The notes under the pieces: generated by a model
What the model saw: the letters and a program-made list of their open reading frames with translations, nothing else
Databases searched by the model: none
Told to the model about the DNA's origin: nothing
Assembly: GCF_030817055.1 (NCBI RefSeq)
Contig: NZ_JAUSYV010000001.1
Coordinates: 334,001 to 398,000 of the forward strand
DNA length: 64,000 bases
DNA from: Bacillus sp. V2I10
Lineage (GTDB): Bacteria; Bacillota; Bacilli; Bacillales; Bacillaceae
Reading direction: 5' to 3'
Made by a program: the position numbers and the translations under genes
Shown: piece after piece, positions 47,924 through 56,981 of the stretch
Layout of the letters: every line of letters starts with the position of its first letter
How positions within the stretch are numbered: position 1 is the stretch's first letter

Positions 47924-48817
47924 GTGGATTTTATAAATAAGCTTATAGATAAAATGGGTGCCTCTCTTCTAAACGAAGATCTCTGGCTGAACTTTGGACT
48001 AGGACTGCTGAAGATTATTGGCATTATGATCCTTTCAACGATCCTTATTCGAGTCGGAAATGCAGTCATTGGAAAATTTTTCTTACTGAGAACAAAGTCA
48101 CCGCTCCGCATTTCAGAGCGGAGAGAAAATACGCTGGTCAAGCTGCTCGATAACATTTTAACGTACCTCGTTTATTTTGTTGCCCTGCTGATGATCCTTG
48201 AGACATTAAGCTTTGATGTAAAGGCTCTGCTCGCTGGAGCGGGAATTGTCGGGCTCGCAGTCGGATTCGGTGCACAAAATCTTGTCAGAGACATCATTAC
48301 AGGATTCTTCATTATTTTTGAAGATCAGTTTTCAGTTGGTGACATGATTCGTGTCGGCCAATTTGAAGGAACCGTTGAAGAAATTGGACTTCGCACGACT
48401 AAGATCAAGAGCTGGACAGGAGAAATCAATATTCTGCCAAACGGAAATATTACGGAAGTGACTAATTTCTCCGTCAATAACAGCGTCGCTTTTGTAGATG
48501 TCAGTATTGCCTATGAAGGGGATATTCCAAAAGCGGAAAGAGTCATTGAAGATTTATTGCTCGAGCTGCCGGATAAGTATGAAGAAATGGTTGCACCGCC
48601 TGAATTGCTTGGCGTGCAAAACCTGGGACCATCGGAAGTTGTCTTGCGTGTAGTCAGTGAGGTCCTTCCTATGAAGCACTTTCACATATCGCGTGTGCTG
48701 AGAAAAGAAATTAAGATGAGACTTGATGAGCATGGCATTGAAATTCCATACCCTCGCATGGTCATGTATACAAGACAGGATGAAGGTGCTAAACAAAAGG
48801 AAAGGATGAGTGAATAG
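47924..48817 (+). CDS. Small-conductance mechanosensitive channel (MscS family)
   Basis: 297 residues, GTG start. Two N-terminal membrane helices, then the pore helix LLAGAGIVGLAVGFGAQNLVRDIITGFFI and the beta domain with FSVGDMIRVGQFEGTVEEIGLRTTKI, all typical of MscS. Opens under membrane tension to release solutes. The stop codon overlaps the start of the DUF951 gene by one base. Confidence 0.92.
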   Translation: MDFINKLIDKMGASLLNEDLWLNFGLGLLKIIGIMILSTILIRVGNAVIGKFFLLRTKSPLRISERRENTLVKLLDNILTYLVYFVALLMILETLSFDVKALLAGAGIVGLAVGFGAQNLVRDIITGFFIIFEDQFSVGDMIRVGQFEGTVEEIGLRTTKIKSWTGEINILPNGNITEVTNFSVNNSVAFVDVSIAYEGDIPKAERVIEDLLLELPDKYEEMVAPPELLGVQNLGPSEVVLRVVSEVLPMKHFHISRVLRKEIKMRLDEHGIEIPYPRMVMYTRQDEGAKQKERMSE

Positions 48818-49011
48818 TGGACAAGGAATTTGGCATAAATGACGTTGTCGAAATGAAAAAACCTCATCCATGCGGTGTGAATCGCTGGAAAATCATTAGA
48901 ATGGGCATGGATATCCGCATAAAATGCGAAGGCTGTGCTCACAGTGTGATGATTCCAAGAAGAGAATTTGCCCGGAAAATGAAAAAAAGATTAGTCAAGC
49001 ATGAAGAATAA
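48817..49011 (+). CDS. yyzM: DUF951 family small protein (YyzM-like)
   Basis: 64 residues, GTG start sharing a base with the mscS stop. Conserved HPCGVNRWKIIRMGMDIRIKCEGC with Cys residues that could bind metal, and a basic C-terminus. Function unknown; commonly placed before ychF in Firmicutes. Confidence 0.88.
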   Translation: MDKEFGINDVVEMKKPHPCGVNRWKIIRMGMDIRIKCEGCAHSVMIPRREFARKMKKRLVKHEE

Positions 49012-49041
49012 CTGTTTTATGGCTTTAAATTGGTTTATTTA

Positions 49042-49082
49042 GGGAGAAAACCTTGATTTTCGTTTGGTTTTCCCCTTTTTTT
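49042..49082 (+). terminator. Terminator of the mscS-DUF951 pair
   Basis: GGGAGAAAACC / GGTTTTCCCC hairpin with seven T. Confidence 0.8.
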
Positions 49083-49129
49083 AATGAGTAAAAATGAACT
49101 TTTACCATGAAAGACTTCCCCTCTTAAGC

Positions 49130-49158
49130 TTGTCATTTCATGCGTTAGTATCTATAAT
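49130..49158 (+). promoter_or_regulatory. Promoter of ychF
   Basis: TTGTCA, 17-bp spacer, TATAAT. Confidence 0.8.
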
Positions 49159-49233
49159 TGTTGAAGATTGGTTAGATAACAGTAAACGGATTAATCGATT
49201 ATATATTGTTCATATAGAGGAGTGGAAATAACC

Positions 49234-50334
49234 ATGGCTTTAACCGCTGGTATTGTTGGACTTCCGAACGTAGGGAAGTCAACGCTTTTTAACGCCATTA
49301 CACAGGCTGGTGCTGAATCAGCAAACTACCCATTTTGTACAATTGACCCTAACGTAGGGATTGTAGAAGTGCCGGATGAGCGTCTTCAAAAGCTTACAGA
49401 TCTTGTAAAACCAAAGAAAACAGTTCCTACTGCGTTTGAATTTACGGATATTGCAGGGATTGTTAAGGGTGCAAGTAAAGGAGAAGGACTTGGAAACAAG
49501 TTTCTTTCACATATTCGTCAAGTAGATGCCATTTGTCACGTTGTGCGCTGTTTTGCAGACGACAACATTACTCACGTTTCAGGAAAAGTAGATCCGATTG
49601 ATGATGTTGAGACAATCAATCTTGAGTTGATTTTAGCGGATTTAGAGTCTGTAGACAAGCGTATTGAGCGTGTCGGCAAGCTTGCTAAGCAAAAAGATAA
49701 AGATGCTGTTTATGAGCACGAGGTTCTGTTAATGCTGAAAGATGCATTCGAAAACGACAAACCGGCCCGCTCTGTGGAATTCACAGATGAACAGATGAAA
49801 ATTGTTAAGCATCTTCATTTGCTGACAAGCAAACCTGTTTTGTATGTAGCTAATGTCTCTGAAGATGAAGTGGCTGATGCTTCAAACAATGAATATGTAA
49901 AAGCAGTTCGCGAATTCGCTGCGAATGAAAAAGCTGAAGTCATTGTTGTATGTGCGAAGATTGAATCCGAAATTGCCGAACTTGATGGAGAGGAAAAAGA
50001 AATGTTCCTTGAAGAACTTGGCATTGAAGAATCAGGTCTTGATCAGCTTATTAAAGCTTCATACAATCTTCTAGGTCTTGCGACTTATTTTACAGCGGGT
50101 GTACAGGAAGTCCGCGCGTGGACTTTCAAAAAAGGAATGAAGGCTCCGCAGTGTGCCGGCGTTATTCACTCTGACTTCGAACGCGGATTTATCCGTGCTG
50201 AAACAGTTTCCTATGAAGATCTGCTGAATGCAGGAACAATGGGAGCTGCACGTGAAGCCGGGAAAGTGCGTTTAGAAGGAAAAGAGTACATCGTAAAAGA
50301 TGGCGACGTTATCCATTTCCGTTTTAATGTTTAA
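49234..50334 (+). CDS. ychF: Redox-regulated ATPase YchF (EngD)
   Basis: Obg-family P-loop protein with preference for ATP, ribosome-associated. 366 residues from ATG 49234 after AGAGGAG; the in-frame GTG at 49222 overlaps that site. G1 GLPNVGKST, G3 DIAGIVKGASKGEG, and the C-terminal TGS domain ending GDVIHFRFNV. Called yyaF in B. subtilis. Confidence 0.96.
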   Translation: MALTAGIVGLPNVGKSTLFNAITQAGAESANYPFCTIDPNVGIVEVPDERLQKLTDLVKPKKTVPTAFEFTDIAGIVKGASKGEGLGNKFLSHIRQVDAICHVVRCFADDNITHVSGKVDPIDDVETINLELILADLESVDKRIERVGKLAKQKDKDAVYEHEVLLMLKDAFENDKPARSVEFTDEQMKIVKHLHLLTSKPVLYVANVSEDEVADASNNEYVKAVREFAANEKAEVIVVCAKIESEIAELDGEEKEMFLEELGIEESGLDQLIKASYNLLGLATYFTAGVQEVRAWTFKKGMKAPQCAGVIHSDFERGFIRAETVSYEDLLNAGTMGAAREAGKVRLEGKEYIVKDGDVIHFRFNV

Positions 50335-50339
50335 TTTGG

Positions 50340-50368
50340 TTGCCTAAAGTCGTTTTGTTTGCTATAAT
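50340..50368 (+). promoter_or_regulatory. Promoter of rpsF-ssbA-rpsR
   Basis: TTGCCT, 17-bp spacer, TATAAT, starting 6 bp after the ychF stop. Confidence 0.8.
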
Positions 50369-50399
50369 TTAAACTTGTGAGTAATTGAATTGTTTAATT

Positions 50400-50440
50400 G
50401 CTCCTTGCCCGTTTAGGGCCGTTTAGACCAAAAGGAGGTG
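50400..50440 (+). promoter_or_regulatory. Possible S6:S18 autoregulatory leader of rpsF
   Basis: The leader has a small GCCC / GGGC hairpin and ccgtttagacc near the ribosome site. Bacterial rpsF leaders are known to bind the S6:S18 pair through a CCG-containing bulge; this one is placed correctly, but I could not fold it reliably. Confidence 0.4.
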
Positions 50441-50446
50441 TAAGAG

Positions 50447-50734
50447 ATGAATAAATACGAAATCATGTATATCATCCGTCCAAACATTGAAGATGAGGCT
50501 AAAAAAGCTCTAGTTGAGCGTTTCAACACAATTTTAGCTGACAATGGTGCGGAAGTTGAAGAAACAAAAGAGTGGGGCAAACGTCGCCTTGCTTATGAAA
50601 TCAACGATTTGCGTGACGGTTACTACATGCTTCTTCAAGTTGCATCAAAGCCGGAAGCTGTTCAAGAATTTGACCGCTTAGCGAAAATCAACGAAGACAT
50701 CATGCGTCACATGGTAACTAGAAAAGAAGTGTAA
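50447..50734 (+). CDS. rpsF: Ribosomal protein S6
   Basis: 95 residues, MNKYEIMYIIRPNIEDEAKK; the standard S6 fold. ATG after AAGGAGGTG. First gene of the rpsF-ssbA-rpsR operon. Confidence 0.97.
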   Translation: MNKYEIMYIIRPNIEDEAKKALVERFNTILADNGAEVEETKEWGKRRLAYEINDLRDGYYMLLQVASKPEAVQEFDRLAKINEDIMRHMVTRKEV

Positions 50735-50773
50735 TTCATATAGATTAGATATCTTTAAAAAAGGATGATTCTG

Positions 50774-51307
50774 ATGATGAATCGGGTTGTTTTAGTCGGC
50801 AGACTAACAAAAGATCCAGAACTGCGCTACACACCAGCTGGAGCTGCAGTTGCTACTTTTACATTAGCTGTAAACCGTTCCTTCACAAACCAGCAGGGTG
50901 AAAGAGAAGCGGACTTCATAAACTGTGTCGTATGGCGCCGTCCGGCAGAAAATGTTGCAAATTTCCTTAAAAAAGGAAGTTTGGCAGGAGTAGATGGACG
51001 TCTGCAATCACGCAGCTATGAAGACCAGACTGGCAAACGTGTTTATGTAACCGAAGTGGTTGCAGAAAGCGTACAGTTTCTTGAACCTAAAAGCGGCAGT
51101 GGAAACAGCGGCGGCGGTGGCGGAAACAACAATTATTATGGCGGCGGCCAAGGTGGACAAGGCGGTCAGCAAAATCCATTCAGCCAAAACCAAAATCAAA
51201 ATCAAAATCAGAATCAGCGTAATCAAGGCCGTTCGAACTTTGATGACGATCCATTCGCTAATGATGGAAAGCCGATTGATATCTCTGATGATGACTTACC
51301 GTTTTAA
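50774..51307 (+). CDS. ssbA: Single-stranded DNA-binding protein SsbA
   Basis: 177 residues from ATG 50774, 8 nt after AAGGA (50777 is also possible and matches the single Met of B. subtilis). OB-fold VVLVGRLTKDPELRYTP, then a Gly/Asn/Gln linker with NQNQNQNQNQ runs, then the acidic tip ending DISDDDLPF that docks partner proteins. The linker is coded by a short cagaat/caaaat repeat that could vary in length. Confidence 0.96.
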   Translation: MMNRVVLVGRLTKDPELRYTPAGAAVATFTLAVNRSFTNQQGEREADFINCVVWRRPAENVANFLKKGSLAGVDGRLQSRSYEDQTGKRVYVTEVVAESVQFLEPKSGSGNSGGGGGNNNYYGGGQGGQGGQQNPFSQNQNQNQNQNQRNQGRSNFDDDPFANDGKPIDISDDDLPF

Positions 51308-51350
51308 AACATATAGTACGTGCATTTCATAATGGAAGGAGGAAAAAACT

Positions 51351-51590
51351 ATGGCAGGCGGACGCAAAGGTGGACGTGCAAAACGTCGTAAAGTGTGCTA
51401 CTTCACTGCACACGGAATCACTAACATCGATTACAAAGATGTAGATTTGCTTAAAAAATTCGTTTCTGAGCGTGGTAAAATCTTACCTCGTCGTGTAACA
51501 GGAACAAGCGCTAAATACCAACGTAAATTAACGATTGCTATTAAACGCTCTCGTCAAATGGCTTTACTTCCATACGTATCTGGCGAATAG
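51351..51590 (+). CDS. rpsR: Ribosomal protein S18
   Basis: 79 residues, MAGGRKGGRAKRRKVCYFT; typical Bacillus S18 with an intact Cys. ATG after GGAAGGAGG. Ends the operon. Confidence 0.97.
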   Translation: MAGGRKGGRAKRRKVCYFTAHGITNIDYKDVDLLKKFVSERGKILPRRVTGTSAKYQRKLTIAIKRSRQMALLPYVSGE

Positions 51591-51596
51591 TAAGAT

Positions 51597-51632
51597 GAAA
51601 AAGGCAGTGAGGATTCCTTGCTGCTTTTTTAT
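51597..51632 (+). terminator. Terminator of rpsF-ssbA-rpsR
   Basis: AAGGCAGTGAGG / CCTTGCTGCTTT hairpin, then T-run. Confidence 0.8.
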
Positions 51633-51710
51633 TTACTCTTTATCCAACCATTTGATTTGTCACACACGGTTCATTTAAAATAAGCTTGGAAGTATAAAAG
51701 AGGTGAAACA

Positions 51711-52640
51711 GTGAAACGGGTTAACATACTGACAGAAGGTGCGATATTACTTGCGCTCTTTACTGTATTAACATTAATGACACTTTATCTGCCGCTGTTT
51801 GGGGCATTTTTAATGGTCTTTTTGCCATTGCCGTTTATTCTTTATACGGTGAGACATGGGATTAAAGCTGCTGTCACTTTAATGGCCGCTTCTATCTTCA
51901 TTACATTGATAGTTGGTTCTTTGTTTGCTTTGCCATTAACTTTAACATATGCCCTGAGCGGAATCGTGATGGGTTACTTTTATCAGAAGAGGCAAACGGC
52001 AGGCGCTTTGATCGGGGGCACAATTGCCTTTCTCATCAGCTTTGTCGTCATGTATGCAGCCTCTGTGGCATTTTTTCAAATCGATCCAATTGAAGAAGCG
52101 ACAGGCAGCATGGACGAAACGATTGATATGGCAAAGTCAATGATGGCTGCAATTGGTCAGGAAGCAAATGAAGCAGCGATTAATCAATTAGAAGAACAAA
52201 TGAAATATATAGGCTACTTAATTCCAAGTTTGCTTGTAAGTGTTTCATTTATCTTTGCCTTACTGTCTCATGCTGTAACCATTCCTGTTCTTAAAAGGCT
52301 GAAAATCCAGCTTGTGCCGCTAAAGCCATTCAGAGAGTGGAAGCTGCCGTCAAGCATTGTCTGGTATTACTTGATTGTCAGTTTTTTATTCTTTTTAAAT
52401 TTGGATACAGGCAGCTTTCTATATATTGCTGCTGTAAATCTGCTGTTTGTTCTCCAGGTGCTGTTAGTGGTACAAGGCTTCTCTTTTATTTTCTTTTACT
52501 GTCATGTGAAAAATTATTCGAAAGCCATACCTGTTATAGCAATCATTCTTTCTTTGATTCTGCCGATCCTGATGTATCTTGTGCGAATCTTAGGTATAAT
52601 TGATTTAGCTTTTAATTTGCGGGGCCGCGTGAAGAAATAG
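51711..52640 (+). CDS. yybS: YybS family DUF2232 membrane protein
   Basis: 309 residues, about eight membrane segments, first MKRVNILTEGAILLALFTVLTLM, resembling substrate-binding components of energy-coupling transporters. GTG after GAGGTGAAA. Always next to gdpP in Bacillus; function unknown. In B. subtilis yybS is far from rpsR, here they are adjacent. Confidence 0.9.
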   Translation: MKRVNILTEGAILLALFTVLTLMTLYLPLFGAFLMVFLPLPFILYTVRHGIKAAVTLMAASIFITLIVGSLFALPLTLTYALSGIVMGYFYQKRQTAGALIGGTIAFLISFVVMYAASVAFFQIDPIEEATGSMDETIDMAKSMMAAIGQEANEAAINQLEEQMKYIGYLIPSLLVSVSFIFALLSHAVTIPVLKRLKIQLVPLKPFREWKLPSSIVWYYLIVSFLFFLNLDTGSFLYIAAVNLLFVLQVLLVVQGFSFIFFYCHVKNYSKAIPVIAIILSLILPILMYLVRILGIIDLAFNLRGRVKK

Positions 52641-52734
52641 CACTAAGGCGCATAAACTAGATTCATACAGTGCGCAGAAGGAGTAAGCCGCTGTCTTACG
52701 TATGTTTCACTGTTGTTTGAGGAGCTGAAACAAA

Positions 52735-54714
52735 ATGCCCAGTTTTTACGAAAAACCGTTTATCAGGTATCCCCTATTTGCATTAATTGGCCTGACTGTG
52801 ATTGCCATCATTATCATCTTTTATTATCAATGGATGATTGGTGTTGCCGGAGTCTTTCTATTAGGTGCGATCTTATTTCTTTTAAAAATAGCCGATAAAA
52901 AGCTGAAGGTTGAATTGGAAACCTACATTTCGACTCTCTCTTACCGTCTGAAGCGGGTTGGCGAAGAAGCTTTAATGGAAATGCCTATAGGGATTATGCT
53001 TTTTAACGAACATTATCATATAGAATGGACTAATCCGTTTTTGACATCCTGTTTCCATGAAGACACATTGGTCGGCAGGTCCATGTATGATGTAGCCGAA
53101 TCACTTGTGCCCCTTGTGAAGCAGGAAGTCGATACAGAAACCATAACTCTTCACGAACGGAAGTTTAAAGTAATCATCAAGCGCGAGGAAAGACTGCTGT
53201 ACTTCTTTGATGTTACGGAGCAGATAGAAATTGAAAAGCAGTATGAGGATGAGCGGACCGTTCTTGCTCTTATTTTTCTTGATAATTACGATGAAGTCAC
53301 TCAAGGTTTGGATGACCAGACGAAAAGCACAATTAATAGTCAAGTAACCTCCTTGCTGAATAAATGGGCAACAGACTACGGCATCTTTCTGAAAAGGACG
53401 TCATCAGAACGGTTTATGGCGATTCTCAATGAAAATATTTTAATAAAGCTTGAAAAAGGAAAGTTTTCCATTCTTGACGAAGTTAGGGAACAGACAACTG
53501 TTCAAAACATATCCCTTACACTGAGCATCGGTATAGGCTCAGGTGTGCCTTCTCTTACTGAGCTTGGGGATTTGGCTCAATCAAGTCTTGATCTCGCTTT
53601 AGGACGCGGTGGAGATCAGGTTGCCATTAAACAGACGAATGGAAAAGTGAAGTTTTATGGCGGCAAGACGAATCCGATGGAAAAAAGAACGAGAGTGCGT
53701 GCAAGAGTGATCTCGCATGCGCTGACTGAAATTATTTCAGAGAGTGACAAAGTCATCATTATGGGACATAAATACCCTGATATGGATGCGATAGGCTCAG
53801 CCATCGGCATTCTGAAAGTAGCTCAGGTAAATGAAAAGGAAGGCTTTATCGTTCTTGATCTAAACGAGATTGATACAGGCGTGCAGCGGCTGATTCAGGA
53901 AGTAAGGCAGCATTCTGATTTGTGGTCCCGTTTTATAACTAGAGAAGAAGCTTTGGAAATCTCTACAGATGACACAGTTCTGATTGTTGTGGATACTCAT
54001 AAGCCTTCACTTGTCATCGATGAAAAGCTGCTGAATAAAGTGGACAACGTTGTGGTCATTGATCATCACCGCCGGGGGGAAGAGTTTATTAAGGATCCAT
54101 TGCTGGTTTACATGGAGCCATATGCTTCTTCAACAGCAGAGCTTGTGACAGAACTCCTGGAATATCAGACCAAACGTCTGAAAATGAACATGATTGAAGC
54201 CACATCTTTGCTTGCGGGCATTATAGTCGATACTAAAAGCTTTACTCTCAGAACTGGTTCCCGTACATTTGATGCAGCTTCCTATTTAAGATCTAAAGGG
54301 GCTGACACGATTCTTGTGCAAAAATTTATGAGAGAAGATATTGATCATTATGTAAAGCGGTCAAAGATCATTCAAAATACCAACATGCTTAAAGATGGCA
54401 TCGCCATTGCAAAATCAGATCCTGATTCAGAGGACTATTTCGATCAGGTCATCATTGCTCAAACAGCAGATACGCTCTTGGCAATGAGCGGTGTTGTGGC
54501 GTCATTCGTTCTTGCGAGAAGAAACGAGCACACAATCGGCATCAGTGCCCGTTCCCTTGGGGATATCAATGTGCAGTTGATCATGGAAGCTTTAGACGGC
54601 GGAGGTCACCTCACAAATGCGGCTACACAGCTTGAACATGTATCGCTGCTTGAAGCAGAAGAAAGATTAAAACATACGATCGAAGAGTATTTAGAAGGAG
54701 GAACTAAGTCGTGA
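52735..54714 (+). CDS. gdpP: c-di-AMP phosphodiesterase GdpP
   Basis: Hydrolyses c-di-AMP to pApA. 659 residues: two N-terminal membrane helices (up to about residue 55), a PAS-like sensor, a degenerate GGDEF domain, then the DHH domain (MGHKYPDMDAIGSAIG and VVVIDHHRRGEEF) and DHHA1 domain with GGGHLTNAATQ. All catalytic motifs are intact. Overlaps rplI by 4 bp. Loss raises c-di-AMP and beta-lactam tolerance in relatives. Confidence 0.96.
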   Translation: MPSFYEKPFIRYPLFALIGLTVIAIIIIFYYQWMIGVAGVFLLGAILFLLKIADKKLKVELETYISTLSYRLKRVGEEALMEMPIGIMLFNEHYHIEWTNPFLTSCFHEDTLVGRSMYDVAESLVPLVKQEVDTETITLHERKFKVIIKREERLLYFFDVTEQIEIEKQYEDERTVLALIFLDNYDEVTQGLDDQTKSTINSQVTSLLNKWATDYGIFLKRTSSERFMAILNENILIKLEKGKFSILDEVREQTTVQNISLTLSIGIGSGVPSLTELGDLAQSSLDLALGRGGDQVAIKQTNGKVKFYGGKTNPMEKRTRVRARVISHALTEIISESDKVIIMGHKYPDMDAIGSAIGILKVAQVNEKEGFIVLDLNEIDTGVQRLIQEVRQHSDLWSRFITREEALEISTDDTVLIVVDTHKPSLVIDEKLLNKVDNVVVIDHHRRGEEFIKDPLLVYMEPYASSTAELVTELLEYQTKRLKMNMIEATSLLAGIIVDTKSFTLRTGSRTFDAASYLRSKGADTILVQKFMREDIDHYVKRSKIIQNTNMLKDGIAIAKSDPDSEDYFDQVIIAQTADTLLAMSGVVASFVLARRNEHTIGISARSLGDINVQLIMEALDGGGHLTNAATQLEHVSLLEAEERLKHTIEEYLEGGTKS

Positions 54715-55160
54715 AAGTTATTTTCTTAAAAGATGTAAAAGGTAAAGGGAAAAAAGGAGAAGTTAAAAATGTAGCTGACGGCTACGCACATAACTTTTTA
54801 ATTAAGCAGGGACTTGCGATTGAAGCCAATCAGGCAGAAATCAGCAAGCTTCAAGGTCAAAAGAAAAAAGAAGAAAAAGAAGCGGCTGCAGAGCTTGCAA
54901 AATCGGTTGAACTAAAAGAAACGCTTGAAAACTTAACGGTTGAACTTAAGGCGAAATCAGGAGATGGCGGCCGTTTATTCGGATCCATTACAAGCAAGCA
55001 AATCGCTGATGAGCTTCTGAAATCACATGGCCATAAAGTTGATAAACGAAAAATTGACCTGCCGGATGCGATCCGTGCTTTAGGCTATACAAATGTACCT
55101 GTAAAACTGCATCCGGAGGTAACAGCAACTGTTAAAGTGCACGTAACAGAACAAAAATAA
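54711..55160 (+). CDS. rplI: Ribosomal protein L9
   Basis: 149 residues, MKVIFLKDVKGKGKKGEVKNV with the long connecting helix (LQGQKKKEEKEAAAELAKSV). GTG start within the gdpP stop. Confidence 0.97.
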   Translation: MKVIFLKDVKGKGKKGEVKNVADGYAHNFLIKQGLAIEANQAEISKLQGQKKKEEKEAAAELAKSVELKETLENLTVELKAKSGDGGRLFGSITSKQIADELLKSHGHKVDKRKIDLPDAIRALGYTNVPVKLHPEVTATVKVHVTEQK

Positions 55161-55167
55161 TCAGTAT

Positions 55168-55222
55168 AAAAAATGTGATGTGTGAATGGATGCTGCTTCT
55201 TTTCGCATCATCACATTTTTTC
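55168..55222 (+). terminator. Terminator of yybS-gdpP-rplI
   Basis: aaaatgtgatg pairs with catcacatttt across a branched middle; followed by T-run. Confidence 0.7.
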
Positions 55223-55259
55223 CTATTATAGAGAAGTATAACTTTTTGTTCATCCATGT

Positions 55260-55334
55260 CTAGCTGCAGCGCCTAACTCCTCGGTCAGAATGGATCTGCC
55301 TGCCGGAGCTGACCTTAGGCGCTCGCGCTTTTCT
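55260..55334 (+). repeat. Dispersed palindromic repeat (copy 5 of 5, best preserved)
   Basis: Arms agcgcctaa (55268-55276) and ttaggcgct (55315-55323), inner arms ggtcag and ctgacc, core with tggatctgcctgccgg, ends in ctcgcgctttt. It ends about 28 bp before the dnaC start. Such GC-rich palindromes recur between genes in several Bacillus genomes; I give it no family name. Confidence 0.75.
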
Positions 55335-55361
55335 AATTAAATGATAAGGACGGTGATCATC

Positions 55362-56726
55362 ATGAATGAAATGTTTGATGATCGGATTCCTCCACAAAAT
55401 ATTGAGGCGGAGCAAGCTGTACTCGGAGCGATTTTTCTAGAACCCGCATCTTTAATCACCGCTTCTGAAATTTTGATTCCAGAAGATTTTTACAGAGCAT
55501 CTCATCAAAAGATTTACAATGTGATGCTGAAGCTTGCGGATAAAGGGGAGCCTGTTGACTTAGTAACAGTAACCTCTGAGCTTGCTGATGCCAATTTATT
55601 AGAGGAAATCGGCGGAGTATCTTATTTAAGTGATCTGGCAAATGCGGTTCCGACTGCTGCCAATATCGAATATTACGGTAGAATCGTAGAAGAGAAGTCG
55701 ATTTTGCGGAGATTGATCCGAACAGCTACAACGATTGCTCAAGACGGTTATTCCCGTGAAGATGAAGTAGATGTTTTATTAAATGAAGCCGAGAAAAACA
55801 TTATGGAGGTTTCACAGCGGAAAAACGCCGGAGCTTTCCAGAATATTAAAGATGTTCTTGTTCAAACGTACGATAACATTGAATTGCTCCACACAAGAAA
55901 AGGGGACATCACTGGAATTGCCACGGGCTTTACGGAGCTCGACAGAATGACAGCCGGTTTTCAGCGAAATGATCTGATTATTGTAGCTGCCCGTCCTTCT
56001 GTCGGTAAGACCGCTTTTGCCTTGAATATCGCGCAAAACGTGGCAACGAAAACAGATGAGAACGTTGCGATCTTCAGTCTCGAGATGGGGGCAGATCAGC
56101 TCGTCATGAGGATGCTTTGTGCGGAAGGCAACATTAATGCACAGAATTTGCGTACCGGCAACTTAACTCCGGAAGACTGGGGAAAGCTTACCATGGCGAT
56201 GGGAAGCTTGTCGGATTCGGGTATATTTATAGATGATACTCCAGGCATCCGGGTAAGTGAAATCCGTGCAAAATGCCGCCGCCTCAAACAGGAAAGCGGT
56301 CTTGGGATGATTCTGATTGACTACCTGCAGCTGATTCAGGGAAGCGGACGAAATAAAGATAACCGCCAGCAGGAAGTATCTGAAATTTCACGGACACTTA
56401 AGTCCCTGGCAAGGGAATTAAAAGTGCCTGTTATCGCCCTATCACAGCTATCTCGCGGAGTTGAGCAGCGTCAGGACAAGCGTCCTATGATGTCAGATAT
56501 CCGTGAATCAGGAAGTATCGAGCAGGATGCGGATATTGTTGCTTTCTTATATCGTGATGATTACTACGATAAGGAATCCGAAAATAAAAATATCATCGAA
56601 ATCATCATTGCAAAACAGCGTAACGGTCCAGTCGGTACGGTCAGTCTTGCTTTCGTAAAAGAATACAATAAATTCGTAAACTTGGAACGGCGATTCGATG
56701 ATGCCGGCGTTCCGCCAGGTGCTTAG
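55362..56726 (+). CDS. dnaC: Replicative DNA helicase DnaC (DnaB type)
   Basis: Hexameric helicase of the fork. 454 residues from ATG 55362, the same length as B. subtilis; the frame is open to 55341. N-terminal primase-binding domain (DDRIPPQNIEAEQAVLGA), RecA-like domain with Walker A ARPSVGKTA and Walker B MILIDYLQLI, and the DnaB block SQLSRGVEQRQDKRPMMSD. No intein. Confidence 0.97.
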   Translation: MNEMFDDRIPPQNIEAEQAVLGAIFLEPASLITASEILIPEDFYRASHQKIYNVMLKLADKGEPVDLVTVTSELADANLLEEIGGVSYLSDLANAVPTAANIEYYGRIVEEKSILRRLIRTATTIAQDGYSREDEVDVLLNEAEKNIMEVSQRKNAGAFQNIKDVLVQTYDNIELLHTRKGDITGIATGFTELDRMTAGFQRNDLIIVAARPSVGKTAFALNIAQNVATKTDENVAIFSLEMGADQLVMRMLCAEGNINAQNLRTGNLTPEDWGKLTMAMGSLSDSGIFIDDTPGIRVSEIRAKCRRLKQESGLGMILIDYLQLIQGSGRNKDNRQQEVSEISRTLKSLARELKVPVIALSQLSRGVEQRQDKRPMMSDIRESGSIEQDADIVAFLYRDDYYDKESENKNIIEIIIAKQRNGPVGTVSLAFVKEYNKFVNLERRFDDAGVPPGA

Positions 56727-56756
56727 GCTGTCTTCATAAAGACGGCTCTTTTTTTT
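56727..56756 (+). terminator. Terminator of dnaC
   Basis: GGCTGTCTT / AAGACGGCT hairpin with G-U pairs, eight T. Confidence 0.75.
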
Positions 56757-56846
56757 GAAGACTTTAACCCTTTACCGTTAAGAATGAAACCCTTAATTAG
56801 GGGAACTCTATGTGAAGATGGTATGTTATTTTATTTTTTCAGGTCT

Positions 56847-56891
56847 TATTACGAACGAAATGAAATTGTAATCTCATTAACGTTCGTCTTT
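56847..56891. promoter_or_regulatory. Inverted PurBox pair of purA (PurR operator)
   Basis: CGAAC at 56852-56856 and GTTCG at 56882-56886, inverted and 25 bp apart, the spacing expected of two 14-bp PurBoxes separated by about 17 bp. Lies just before the -35. B. subtilis purA is PurR-controlled; flanks here match the PurBox consensus only in part. Confidence 0.6.
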
Positions 56892-56894
56892 TCG

Positions 56895-56923
56895 TTGACT
56901 TGAGCTAAGTTTTCAGGTAAAAT
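56895..56923 (+). promoter_or_regulatory. Promoter of purA
   Basis: TTGACT, 17-bp spacer, TAAAAT, about 60 bp before the start codon. Confidence 0.7.
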
Positions 56924-56981
56924 TAGCTTGTTTGATAGTGCGAAAAGAGAAAGAGTTGAAAAAAAACGGAGGTGCACATTA

